64,000 nt of DNA from Acanthosoma haemorrhoidale (taxonomy: Eukaryota; Arthropoda; Insecta; Hemiptera; Acanthosomatidae), in the NCBI GenBank assembly GCA_930367205.1, contig OV884015.1, positions 75,531,341 through 75,595,340 of the forward strand. The letters are read 5' to 3'. The position numbers and the translations under genes are program-made. The notes under the pieces were generated by a model. It saw only the letters and a list, made by a program, of their open reading frames with translations. It was not told the origin of the DNA and searched no databases. Shown one piece after another: positions 23,055 to 34,400 of this stretch. The number at the start of each line of letters is the position of its first letter. Positions within the stretch are counted from its first letter, which is position 1.

Positions 23055-23664
23055 TGTAACATTCATGATATTTGAGAATATCATGACCAGCCACCCTCCC
23101 ACTTTGTCCAGCATCAGCCCTTATGCTCTTAGGAGTGAGGATGAGATAAAGGGCAGTCTTAGCCTGACAGCCAGAGAGCGAACAAGAGCAAGACCCCGAC
23201 TTGGCGGTATCCAACAGAAGAAGAAGAAGAAGAAGAGATCAACAGTAACGTTGATTGGATTAAACGGAGATCATCGATTGGGTGATATAGATATTGTTTT
23301 TTATTATTATGGATCCATTAAAAAGAGATTGAGCTCAATTTTCATTTTTTTATATAATTAATTAGTAGTAACTATCCTTGTTCAAAAGGAAATGAATATT
23401 TTTTTATATAATTTTTGTCAGCACTATTTATAATTATAAGTATTTGTTATAACCATTTTACTTGTATATATTTCACAATTCCCAGTCCATTAATAACTAT
23501 AACATTAGCCTTGAGATCGGGCGATTCAATCGGGATAATTTCCTATGTCGAAGACATAAAAACAAGTTGAATTAAAGATCTCATGACGGACCTACCAAAT
23601 TAGTTAAGGTCAATTGATCTAATAAATTAGAAAAATAAAATGGTAAAAAATGAGGTAGGTTTCA
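23055..23664 (+). repeat. 3' LTR of the non-autonomous element
   Basis: This 610-bp LTR matches the 5' LTR except A at 23138 and one additional GAA triplet near 23218-23236. It is followed by ATAT and then by the remaining LINE tail and its target duplication. Confidence 0.9.
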
Positions 23665-23683
23665 ATATATATATTAAACATGC

Positions 23684-25135
23684 CAGAAGAATATAAACAT
23701 AAAAAAAAAGGAATGCTATTACCGCGCTTTTAAACCTATTCCAGGGAGCATGGAAAGCTCCAGGATCCGATAAGAAGTTTGAAAAGCCGACTTGGTTAAA
23801 GCAATGTCAGGGGAACGATAACGGCCACCCAACTCAGGACAGATAGGAATAGCCTTCGCAGCGTATCTATCTCCTCTTGCGAAATTCATCACAATTTAAT
23901 CCGTAAATGACTCATCGTTTAGAAAGTAATGTTTATTAAGAGAATTAAAGCTGTATCTGATCGGTCACGATAAGCGTTTGAATTATATACGAGTGAATTG
24001 TTTCGGTGTTGGAGATCGCCTCAGATTCAGAAAAAACACATTATCTAAGTATATAATTATTTTAATATAATTTATTTCAAGACAATTCTGTTTGTAAACA
24101 TGGGTTAATAATAACAGCTAGATGTTATAAACGAAATATGCGATCTATAGTATACCTGATGCAGAAATAAATTGTAAATCAATTCGTCCACCAATAAATA
24201 GGATGAAATTTAACGTTGAAGTTTTCATCAATCTTTAGTTTAAAACGGTGTTATCGGCTCAACAATAGGTGATTATTGAGAAGGACAGTACTTTCAAATG
24301 TTGAGCAACAATTTATGGTTTCAAGGGGAAATTTCACCAGCCTGTGGAAAAGCACCAACTATAAAATCAAAATTAAAATTAATAGAAGTCGTTCAGAAAA
24401 TTTGAAATAGATATAAAAGATTATAACAAGTTATAGTGCATTAAATATCTATGCCGGTGGGAGAAAAGATAAGTGAAAAGATAGTTATGAACGGTATATA
24501 GTTTATGAAGTGGGGTTTTGCATACAACGGAAGGGAAACTATCGACTGAAAATAAGCGTTGAATTTTACAAAACTGTAAACGGCCAACACTCTGAACCGA
24601 CAAAGAATGAATTAGTTGAATAGTGGAAAAATGATAAAAAATAAATAAGACAGGTTCATTACGGGATTTCCTATAACGGTTGCCATAAGCAGGAGCAGCT
24701 TACTGACTCATTACTAGCTGTAATAAGTTCCTATTTCCTAAAAAAATAACGTTCTGAGATCACTGCATTACGTACGTACTAAACCCGAGCGAGAGAGGAA
24801 TGGTTCAAGAAAAGGTCGAAAACCTTTTGAGTTATGTAAATAATAAATGTTATCAAAATCAAAGAACAAACTTAAAACAGGTACTTATAGGACATGATTT
24901 TTCTTTGTTGACCCCTAATTTTTATCTTGATTAAAAAAAATTAACTATATACAATAGCCTAATATATAATGAGTTGTAAATGGGTCCTTGTATTGCACGC
25001 TATGCATTATAAGAAGTTTGTATAAACCTAACTTATCTTTTTTATTGTTAAAACTGTAGATAATGTAAAGGGACTAGGTGCTGCACCTTTGGACTACACA
25101 TGGGGACCTAAAACTATCTTAAAATAACTCATATA
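23684..25135. other. Unassigned stretch
   Basis: AT-rich, with no supported gene. A GC-richer patch at 23740-23880 has no open frame and may be an old repeat. Confidence 0.35.
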
Positions 25136-25408
25136 CTAACTTAATCCTAGAGCGTTCCTGCCTTGGCTGCCGGGAAACGGAGAGGGGGAAATCGTGTTAA
25201 ACACGGGATTTGTTAAATATTGCAGTGAATCACAGAATTTGATATATCTACGGCGAATGAACTCATCCACCCTATGTAGCTCAAAATCTTCGTGGAAATC
25301 TCTGTTCCTCCGCTGCAGAAATGTAATATCCGTTTTGCGGCTGTTATCCTTCAGGAAAAACAGTTCCGGTGTTATTAATATGAAACAGGTGATGAATTTT
25401 CTTTTCAC
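25136..25408 (-). pseudogene. Possible C-terminal fragment of a LINE polymerase protein
   Basis: A 90-codon frame contains VDEFIRRRYIKFCDSLQ followed by LTNPVFNTIS. This resembles the C-terminal pattern of LINE ORF2 proteins (E-x-I-x-x-R-Y-x-K-F ... H/T-N-P-L). No upstream polymerase motifs were seen and the N-terminal third looks unrelated. Family not determined, and it may be a chance frame. Confidence 0.35.
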
Positions 25409-25439
25409 GTCAAGGCCTTCTTGTCCTGGTTAGATAGCA

Positions 25440-28275
25440 TAATGACGTAAAACCTCATAAAAGAAAAATAATTGTTATCCTTTTTTTTTTTTGTATCTCA
25501 AGTAGAATACACGGCAGATGGAGTGAGAGCGGAAAATATTCAAGAACCTTGGACCAATAGCCCATAACGAATCCCATACAAAAGGCATAGCCGTAAATGT
25601 GTGCAAAAAGCCAGTCAAAAGTAGGTGAGGTCAACAATCAGATGATATCCGAGTGCATCCTTGACCGACTATCGTCCGAGGTACGAGCTAAATATCAATT
25701 GTCACTTAAGATAGTGTGACCTGTTTGTCACAATTGAGAATTATTCTTATGAATAATCATGCAACTGGGCTTTGTGAGTGAGCAAGCTTGATAATAGCAA
25801 ACTTAATAATCCACATTCATTAAATGAGGATTTTCCGAATTTCCGTTTCGGAATAAGCTATATTTCTCAAACAAGGAGCTATGTTTCTCGAACTTTAAAT
25901 ATTATTTCATATGGATTAATCACTAATTAATCAAATACTGAGATCTCACGACTTTTATGAAAGCTTTTGGTAAGAGTCAAATAGCAAGCCAGGATGCAGA
26001 AAGTGCTCTAAGGAACACGAAGGTGAGTGGCTTCACACCCTAATGTGAAATTAGTTTTACTTAACAAATAAGGAACGTAGAGCGTGAAACAATCTTGACT
26101 TTCTAGCTCCATATTTTTTAACAATAGGTGCCACCGGTCCTAAATATCTGGTTTCCTCAGACTATTAAGGATATGAGGAATTGTTGTGTATTCATACGCA
26201 CAAAAGAGGATTGGAGTTGATATTAGCGAGACAAAATGATAGTTAAAGGGTTGCACCCTCAGAAGGGGGCCGACTTCCAAGAACATCCCTAAATTGGAAA
26301 CTCAAGGTCAGAAACCTGCAGACAGACCAAAGGTAACTTGGAGTCAATCCAACGAAAAGGATGCGGCGCAGAAAGAAGTTGCGATGGAGAGAGCTGATGT
26401 GTTCACAGTTAAGCAAAATTCACCCAGTTAACATGCCGTGTAACAAGGTATTGATGCTAACCAGGGTTTTCTCCAACGCTGGACGGTATGATATGGTGTC
26501 ATGAGGGTAACTATGTACTTACAAATAACGGTCAGTAGGTCGATTTACCCACGACTAATTAGCCAAGACTAAATTATAGCCAGCTAATAGGCTATAAAGT
26601 TTTTATCGCAGCATTAATGAATAACGAACTAAGATACTGCAATACGTAGTATAATAATGGAATTAGATATAGTATAGTGCAGACAAGATAATAAAAATGC
26701 AGTTAAATAGCATACAGAGAAAATATCAGCATACATCAGTAAGAGAAAATATATGAAGATCTAGACAGAAGAGAAACAAACTTCATAGAAGAAGCTGCTC
26801 GTGCGTGATGGCATTAGCGTTCGCTCTTCAAACCTGCTGACACCAAAATGTAAACAAATAACGCTCTGAAAGGCGCGAAGCGCTCGTCACTTGAAGAAGA
26901 TTGAATAACGAACGGTCTTATTAGTGGTAAATCAGCTTATTTTGTTTTTACTCGATTAAATAATTTCACACAATACAATGTTCCCCCTAATCCAGCAGAA
27001 AATAAACCTGTGAAGGACTAATTACCCACTTTGAACAAATTGAGTAAGATGTATGAAAAATTATTCAATTGCTCGCTGATCGTTTTCTCACCGATTACAA
27101 TCTTATTAGTCAAGACAGTCGCTGTATTAGTCGTATAAAATTAATTTATACATATATTTTTTTATTGTTTATGACACTGCAGGAAATTAGAACATAACAC
27201 TGCGTTGATGGACAATTTTCTATACAATAAAACATAGACCGTGAAAAAAACCCCGCTATTTATACGTGTCATTACGGACTTAACTTATTCCACTATCATC
27301 ATAATGTTTCTTCATTATCAGTCTTGACACAATCGTGTGACTCAAAGCGAGCAGGGTATTTCTGGAGTGAATTCCTCGCTAAGTAGAGTGTGTATCTACG
27401 CATGTTGAATCCAGCCCTACTTTGTCTTAAGATACACACTTATTATGAATTAAGACCTTTGACCTCCTGAATCTTGCATCTCCTTCGAAACTCCGTCATC
27501 CGCACACTGTGGTATCTAACCTACATAACCTCCTACTACGTGAGGTGTTTGATGATTCCATCTCGGAGCTGCTTTCTACTCTTCTACTTTTCCCCTTTCT
27601 CTTGTAAGAAAATGTTCATGATCCATCAATTTCCAACCCTGATTTCGTGGTATACGTCGTTTTTAGAATTGTTCGTCTCCAAATATTAACCATCGAGCCG
27701 TATACCGAGTATATTCTAAGGCGTCGCAGTTTGCTTGTTCCATTAGGTTCCTTGAGTATTTGCTGTCTTCAAAGACTTCAAACCTCATTTCGGCATTTAA
27801 TAGTTCTTCAATTAATTGATTCAATTAATGTTGAAATATGATCAGGGTTTCTTTTAATTCAAATTCAAAAGCCCTTATAATTTCACCCGTCTCTGTTCAA
27901 GCTCCTGTTAAAATAACAAGTAGAAACATGAAATTTTCCTTGGACGTCCTGTTCAATAATTCCTATAATATAATCCTACATTGAATTTTTTAATTAAAAT
28001 TAATAGATGGGTTAACATGTAATTTGTGTTTTCTTTCATTCAATTTTACTAAAATTTATTAATACATTCATTCACACCTTTCAATAAATCAGGGATTTCT
28101 TTAGAGCTATGTATATATTTTAGGAATTTTGCATGGAAATCTCAATAATCAATTAATTACTATGTAATAAAAAAAAAATGTTTTTCTATCTTATTGAATA
28201 TGGTATCACATTAAAGAACTCGACGATTTTAATCTATAAGATTTATTATTCGGGGCTCTCAATTTAACAATAGTT
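25440..28275. other. Unassigned stretch
   Basis: About 2.8 kb with many stops. Two overlapping frames of 64-71 codons lie at 27474-27841 without recognisable domains. No gene supported. Confidence 0.4.
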
Positions 28276-28280
28276 AATTT

Positions 28281-28590
28281 CCCTTATTTCGTCAGCCACA
28301 AAACCCGTCATAACCAACTCCAATCATGTCTTGAGTGTCTGTGGCTCTCGTGCTCTTAGCCAGCCTCCACTGGCTCGTATCCAGCGCCTGGTGGAAGAGC
28401 GTCGGGGGAGGGGGGACTTCCTAAGACTCCACATCCTCTTTCACAACCATGTGGATTTGGGAGGTCTCTGGGCTGTTTGTAAATACTTTACGAATGAGAG
28501 AGTGAATGATAATTGTAAATAAGGTATTAATGAGAACATTTATCACAATTACTTATTGCCCAATAAGGCAGATTGTAATTTTATCTTTAG
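28281..28590 (+). repeat. Jockey-like LINE tail with an internal deletion
   Basis: It begins within ORF2 (CCCTTATTTCGTCAGCCAC matches 20142-20160 of the larger copy). It then jumps at about 28320 straight to the 3' untranslated part (CAATCATGTC, corresponding to 20381). About 200 bp, including the ORF2 stop, are missing at the join. It continues to GGCAGATTGTAATTTTAT at the end. Confidence 0.75.
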
Positions 28591-28599
28591 TTTTGAATA

Positions 28600-29025
28600 T
28601 AATGCATTTAATGTATTAATAGTGACACGCGAAGTATGATGAATCAATGTAAGGTAAGTTATTAGTAATATCAAAAACACGAATTGCGTGAACTGCATAT
28701 TTATTTTCCTGTTGTTCAAGGTGAACTGACTTTCTTAGAGATATATCCTAATTGTCCAGTTTATCAACGTTCCTCATTTTTTCAGCTAGTTTTCTAGCAT
28801 GCTGTTGATATACTACCCGGTTTTCTTCGTATCTTTAACTCAGGTTGTTCTGTAAGCATAACATAGCCACCAATAGGATTCCTCAATTTGTCCCTCATTT
28901 TTTTTTTTTTTTGTGCACTACAAGCATTTGAAGTAACCAGATTAGTAGTTTTAGGAGAGACAGATATTGTTGTTACCATATTGAGAACTGGTGTACCGGC
29001 CATGGGCTATCAAGGCTTGCAATCT
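28600..29025. other. Unassigned, mixed stretch
   Basis: On the minus strand a 69-codon frame (28794-29003) runs out of the GC-rich island to the right and contains a lysine run from an A tract. No domain recognised. Confidence 0.3.
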
Positions 29026-29230
29026 CGATCTCCGCTAACATTTGTTCACAAGAGCGTACACGTCCACAAGTGAGCAGCGTAGAGACATGCTGACATGAGC
29101 AGATACATGGAAGGCATAGGAAGAACTGGAGGGGAGCGGCGCAGGCAGCTATGACCTTTGCGCCATGTGAATGCACACCATCGGCGGTGGGCGGCGCGCC
29201 GTCAGCCACGCTCTCCTCTTTCAGCTCACT
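29026..29230. other. GC-rich island of unknown role
   Basis: About 200 bp are markedly GC-richer than the surroundings, with CG dinucleotides clustered at 29120-29215. Open frames exist on both strands (78 codons minus, 61 codons plus), neither with a known domain. On the minus strand GGTAAG-type donor sequences occur just upstream at 29240-29270. It could be a promoter or first-exon region or a foreign repeat. Confidence 0.3.
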
Positions 29231-30680
29231 TTATTTTCGCCATCTTACCTTTTAGTTCAACTTACCGGTCTTTCCCGGTAGTAGACTTTTTGATAAAAAC
29301 AAAGAGGAAGTTTCTTTGTCTCTTACTTCACGAATATGCAGAAGCAGTTAAATATCAATTGTCATAAATCATCAGGTTTTATAGATGCTAAGCAGACTCT
29401 AATATAAGGCTGATTGATGCTGGTATAAAAAAAACATATATTCTTGTTTGAGTATCTCCTGGCAGGTTGACCAAGGTGTCTATTCTGCGTGTTCTGTTGT
29501 TAGTTAGGGTCATTTCAGATTCTAATTAAGGAATTTTGATTCTCCCTTCGGGCAACAGCTTAAAACCTGAGCTACTTCCGAAACAGTACACCTGTGTAGT
29601 GTACCCTTGGACCTAAAAGTAAAGAAGAGATATACAATCAACACCGTGGAGGCCTTGATGAGCAGCGGAGTGTAGATGCCTAATTTATGAGGTTTTGGAA
29701 ATCGAATAAATGTCATTATGAAAATCATTATTTGAAGTTAAAGTCGTAATATTAAAAAAAAAATTGAATTACTAAAATTTGTCTTGTACGTATATTGAAT
29801 GAACCGGTGAATCTTCGAGAAAAATGCCTATTAAGTCTATTCTGAGAGGTGGGCAAACGACTATCCATTTGCAGCTGAGACTCCACTTGACAATAAACCA
29901 AAGATAGATTGTGGAGATAATATAACCTAGGAGATTGTTGAGCAAAGGAGTCATTGAATTATGCATTACTTCTCTGCCTAGAAATCATAATGTCAACCTG
30001 GAGATAGCCTGCGATAATAGTAGAACGTACGACCGAGTATCCGAGGCCCATCACCGTTTAGGGCGACAAAACGATCACCGCTGCGTCTGCTGTGCCCTAT
30101 CAGCCCTGATAGAAACCAATGATGACATTATCGATCCTCCACCAAGTATGCTAGCGCCGAAAACTAACTTTATCGATACATTAGCAGATTACAATCTCTC
30201 TTACCAGCCAAATAGAACCCACGTCTTAATGTGCCTTAACTATTCGCGTAATGTTAATATCTGAGGTGGTTGTGAAAAAGCCAATCCCGTGCGAGGAACC
30301 GTCCTCTCGGAGGGGGAAAAAAAGTGGTGAAAAAGTAGATAAGTCGAGTTAATCGTAACTAAAGTTGTGGTCTATGTCGTGTAAAATCGGTTAAGTAAAA
30401 ACGTTCCGAATTTGCAATGAGAAGTTTAAGGTAGTTCAATTTTGTTCGCTTGATGTCAATTAATTGATTTGTCTAGTTCTCAAGTCCAATGATTTCTGCG
30501 TATATGCTTTTTCATGACCGCTACAGATATACGTTCAAATGTTCGTCAAAGTCTCTTGGCTAGTTCAATTATTTTACATTGAGTTTTTTATTAGTAATTT
30601 TATTTGCGAATGTATAAATCCCACTAATAGATTCAGAAATTAAAAATTAAATGCAGGAAGCACCTAAAAACAAGCGAAAG
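29231..30680. other. Unassigned stretch with a 109-codon frame
   Basis: A plus-strand frame at 29935-30264 has balanced composition and two adjacent cysteines (CVCC) but no recognised domain. Splice sites are not obvious. No gene is claimed. Confidence 0.3.
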
Positions 30681-30684
30681 TTGT

Positions 30685-30840
30685 TGCTTTGGTTGGTAGG
30701 TGGCGCTGAGGTTCTAGTTTGGTTAGCACTAGGCTGTTACCTCTCAACCTTAAATTCCGTTTTCATAACAGGATTCACCTATTCATTGTTTAATTAGCTA
30801 CTAATTAGCAGAGTCGCCCCGATCATTCCCCCCCCTCTAG
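30685..30840 (-). repeat. SINE-like repeat, 3' part
   Basis: The reverse complement shares TTATGAAAACGGAATTTAAG, GGTTGAGAGGTAACAG and CCTCAGCGCCAC with the repeat at 39945-40195. The tRNA-like head is missing here. Confidence 0.55.
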
Positions 30841-31360
30841 TTCTCAGAACCTTTCTATAGTAGTAGTAGTCTACTAAGTACAGTACACTCTCCCATATCC
30901 CCCGGACAGCAAAATATGTAAAAAAAAAAACAATTAAAATAAAAGCTTTTAAACTAATTGCTAACTTCAAATTCATCGCTCAACGCCAAAAATGGCAACG
31001 CTTCAAAAATTTTGGAACAAACTGTTCAATGAAATCCCAGAGATAGCAGTTGACAACATTGATATCGAACTAATTGCTATTGTCAAAGGGATAAACGGCT
31101 GCGAAAGCATTACTGATACTGAAGTTGCTCACGATGAGTTGAAAGATGATGAATAGACGGACAGTGTACTAACGTCCTTAGACTACCCAAATATATTCTC
31201 CGCCAAACACATCTACGCATAAAAAAATAAGAAGAGTCATATTTCAGCCTTTATAATTAAAACTTCAACCCCAAATTTCGAAAAAATTATGATAGTAATC
31301 TCGTTTGTAAGGTTATCTCACAGGTTTACAACCAATCAGCTAAAAAGATTAGGAGTAGGC
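30841..31360. other. Unassigned stretch
   Basis: No gene or recognisable repeat seen in about 500 bp of AT-rich DNA. Confidence 0.4.
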
Positions 31361-31367
31361 TAAGAGT

Positions 31368-31443
31368 TCGAAGGATGGCTAAGTTGGAAGAGAACCTCGC
31401 CGAAGTAGAGGAAGTCCCTTCCTAGGACCGAATCCCGACCCTG

Positions 31444-31466
<23 letters not shown>
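31368..31466 (+). repeat. tRNA-derived SINE-like unit
   Basis: ATGGCTAAGTTGG at 31374-31386 resembles a pol III A box, and AGGACCGAATCCC at about 31424-31436 resembles a B box, at tRNA-like spacing. A 19-base T run follows directly, which would terminate pol III. The sequence between does not fold as a convincing cloverleaf by eye, so I call it SINE-like rather than a tRNA gene. Confidence 0.5.
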
Positions 31467-31469
<3 letters not shown>

Positions 31470-31475
<6 letters not shown>

Positions 31476-34400
31476 ATTTAGTATTTTTTATAATACAGAT
31501 GGAAGTAAGTCCATGCCAACAACTCATAAATAACAACAGATTTTTTTTTTCACTGCTCCACCGTGGCACATAACGCCCTTTTTCAAGCACACATCACCAA
31601 ACACATTAAGAACCCTTCAAAATTCAAAATGGATAAGAAAGGCACTACGGTATAGTATTTAACAGGCTTTTCATAAATTATTTAATAGGCTATGTGAATA
31701 AATTTTAATAAAACAATAACATCAACACCCGATAATATCGTTTCTTTGCAAAGATAGCCCAGTCATATACCTTCATTCAATTTAGGCGACATTTGCAAAG
31801 AAGCAAATCAACAGATATAAATGCGCCACATTTACTGTGGCACCCATCCCACTATTGCTTATAAATAAACAAGTTTATAAAACAGAGTACTTCTTCAGGG
31901 CGATAGCAAAGTAGGCATTTGTTTTGTTTTTTCTCAAAATGAACATTGGAGTAAAACTTTCACCTATATTTAATACTTGATGTAACCAGCTAATGTAGTC
32001 TAGATTGACGCCTAGATATGAATTGAAGACCTTGTTGCAATCTTGACTAGCATAAATTATGAGAGGCCGGGACTATTGCATAAACGCTACGTGCAACAAT
32101 AGTGCATGTTCATTTATACCTCGTGCGAGCATGCTCGACCGGGCCTACAGTCAACAGGCAATCAAATAACCCCATTTATTAACCGAGGAATTTGTATTGC
32201 CTGCGGACGTACTAAGAACAGTACAAAAGAAAAACAAATTAACTTCCCCTATATGACTTGGAAACTGCACACGAAAATGAAACGTCAAACAGTCAGTCAC
32301 TGGTTAAAACTACTGAGGCATTTAGTGGACCAACATTAAAAACCACCCTCGTCGCAGAAATTATAACATATAAACTTCTACTGAAACCAATTGAGAGCAT
32401 TGAGCTCAAATTCACGGATGCACTAAGAAGACTAACCACCAGGACTACATGTTTTGAAAACTAAATGTTTTCTATCAACCACACCTTTTTACGTACGAAA
32501 TCCTTCACACTGACCTAAAAATTCCTTGCGTTCACGACTGAATACAGAAAATTTCAAGACAAACTGCGTGCACACTCAAACATCTTGTATTCCACTGATA
32601 CAAGGATTACCTACACCTGACCTGGTAACATTTAACGAGACTGAAGAGACGTTGGAATAGAAGAGATCTTCTAAATTAATAAAAATAAAATATCCTCAAA
32701 CTTATCTTCAACAATATAGGTTAGATTAACACTAGATACATCTCGGCCTTCATATTTACAGCACATTCGCTGGTTGTGACTCTGGTCACAGTTGTGAATC
32801 AATAAGCAACTTTCGTGCTGTTTTGTACTCTGGTCTTACTTTTATATATGTTTTCAGGTAGCGCAAAATTATAGTTCTAAATCAATGCAATGTGTGCTTC
32901 CAAGGCAGATAAACTCAAATTAAATGTTATCACGATTGCTAATAATATCGGAAATTTCTGTTGCAATCTTGTGATGCTCATAGAGTTTTCACTTTCAATC
33001 TCCAAGATGATTGTAGGGATGGGTAGTGCTGGATAGAGATCTAGCTAAGTTGACTTTGGATTGATGTTCGAGACCTTTGCGGCGATTTAAGCTAGTCCAG
33101 ACAGATTGGTTTTAAAATGGCTTTAAAAATGAGATTTTTTTTTAACTCCATCTACAAGAGACCACCAGGCAAGCAGAAACTTGGCCATTAGTGCACTGTG
33201 CATAATTTAACCGTGAGTCAAACACGTTAGAGTGTGACGCACCACCCTACTTACTTCAGCATTTATCCTTGGCAACCTTGACAGAGCGCATCAACAGTTC
33301 TCATTTAGTATTCCACGGTCATGCTTTAAAATGGCTCATCAAGAACGACAGCCATTCCGTATTCCGGACCATTTCTCAACAGGAAACAGATTAAAAAAAA
33401 GAAATGATTTGCTCATATCGTAACTGCGTTTGAGTATCTCCCTGATTTTTACTAATAGCAGCTATAGCAATACAAGCTACACGTTCTACGTTCTACAGCT
33501 ATACGTTTATTTACACAAGCGTTCTAGTAATCAAAAAAGAGAACTAGTTTTCTTGTTAAGAGGGCGACCGTCAAACATTTTGACCTCATTCCCAAAGACA
33601 TCCGTAATCGTAGGCACAAGAAACTTACGCTGATTGCCCATTTACGGGTTAGATTAGGATCAAGGAGGATTTGGCCTGAAAGCGAAAACTGTTTTGAATG
33701 ACCTAGAAAATAATTTCGCCCCTCTTGTCAAAACCAGAAATCGATATTACACTAAATATTGTGAAATGAGATTCGGGGCTGTTATTTTTTCAGATTTCAT
33801 TTAGCTTAGGCACATTCGGTTTGAGTAAAACATTATGGCACATTCGGTTTGAGTAAAACATTATGGGTCCTGGTCTTTAGTGATGATCCAGTTCAAGCAG
33901 GAGCTATTAAATATTAAACATGGAGGTGCTAATTGAAATTACCATGACATGGAATATATAGCTCCATAAAATAAGAATAAGAGTCATTAATTAAATGGTT
34001 GATATTTATAAAAATATATAGTTTTCCATAAATTGGTGTAAGGTATCAAATTAAAGATCACGACGCCCTGCGTACTAATAAATCATTTTTGTTTTGTATT
34101 TTTAAACTATAATTACAAAAGGTCACTAAGGTCGAGTTCGCCACATACCGTTCAACGTTGCATTTTAGTTTCATTTGATGCCAAGACGGTGTTAAAAATC
34201 TAACCAACCAGCACAATGAAAAATAATCAAGGGCTATCAATCAATTAATTAGTAATGAATTTATCACAGATGATTATTTTTCTAATAAAAAAAAATTGAG
34301 AGTAAAAATGAATATTTTTCTTTCATAGTTAGTAGGGTATCAACAACGGAGGGTAAGTCAAAATTAAATATCTTGAAGTTCGATTGTGAACTGTCCAATA

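Larger units (their letters stand above)
20659..23664 (+). mobile_element. Non-autonomous LTR retrotransposon with only a Gag-like gene
   Basis: The element is 3006 bp, with LTRs at 20659-21265 and 23055-23664, both TG...CA. A 4-bp target duplication ATAT lies at 20655-20658 and 23665-23668 (inside AT-rich DNA, so weak alone). A primer-binding site lies at 21267 and a purine tract at 23042-23053. The sole long frame is a 296-codon Gag-like protein. There is no protease, reverse transcriptase or integrase, so mobilisation must rely on a related element. The LTRs differ at one base (G20742 against A23138) and by one GAA triplet, so insertion is recent. Confidence 0.9.
19861..23683 (+). mobile_element. 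5'-truncated Jockey-like LINE interrupted by an LTR element
   Basis: A 12-bp direct repeat, TATTAAACATGC, occurs at 19861-19872 and 23672-23683. Between them lie a LINE fragment (from 19873 to an AT-rich tail at 20658) and an LTR element (20659-23664). The repeats are the target-site duplication of the LINE, and the LTR element was inserted later into the LINE tail, separating tail from duplication. This order is the only simple way to explain the outer duplication. Confidence 0.85.
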
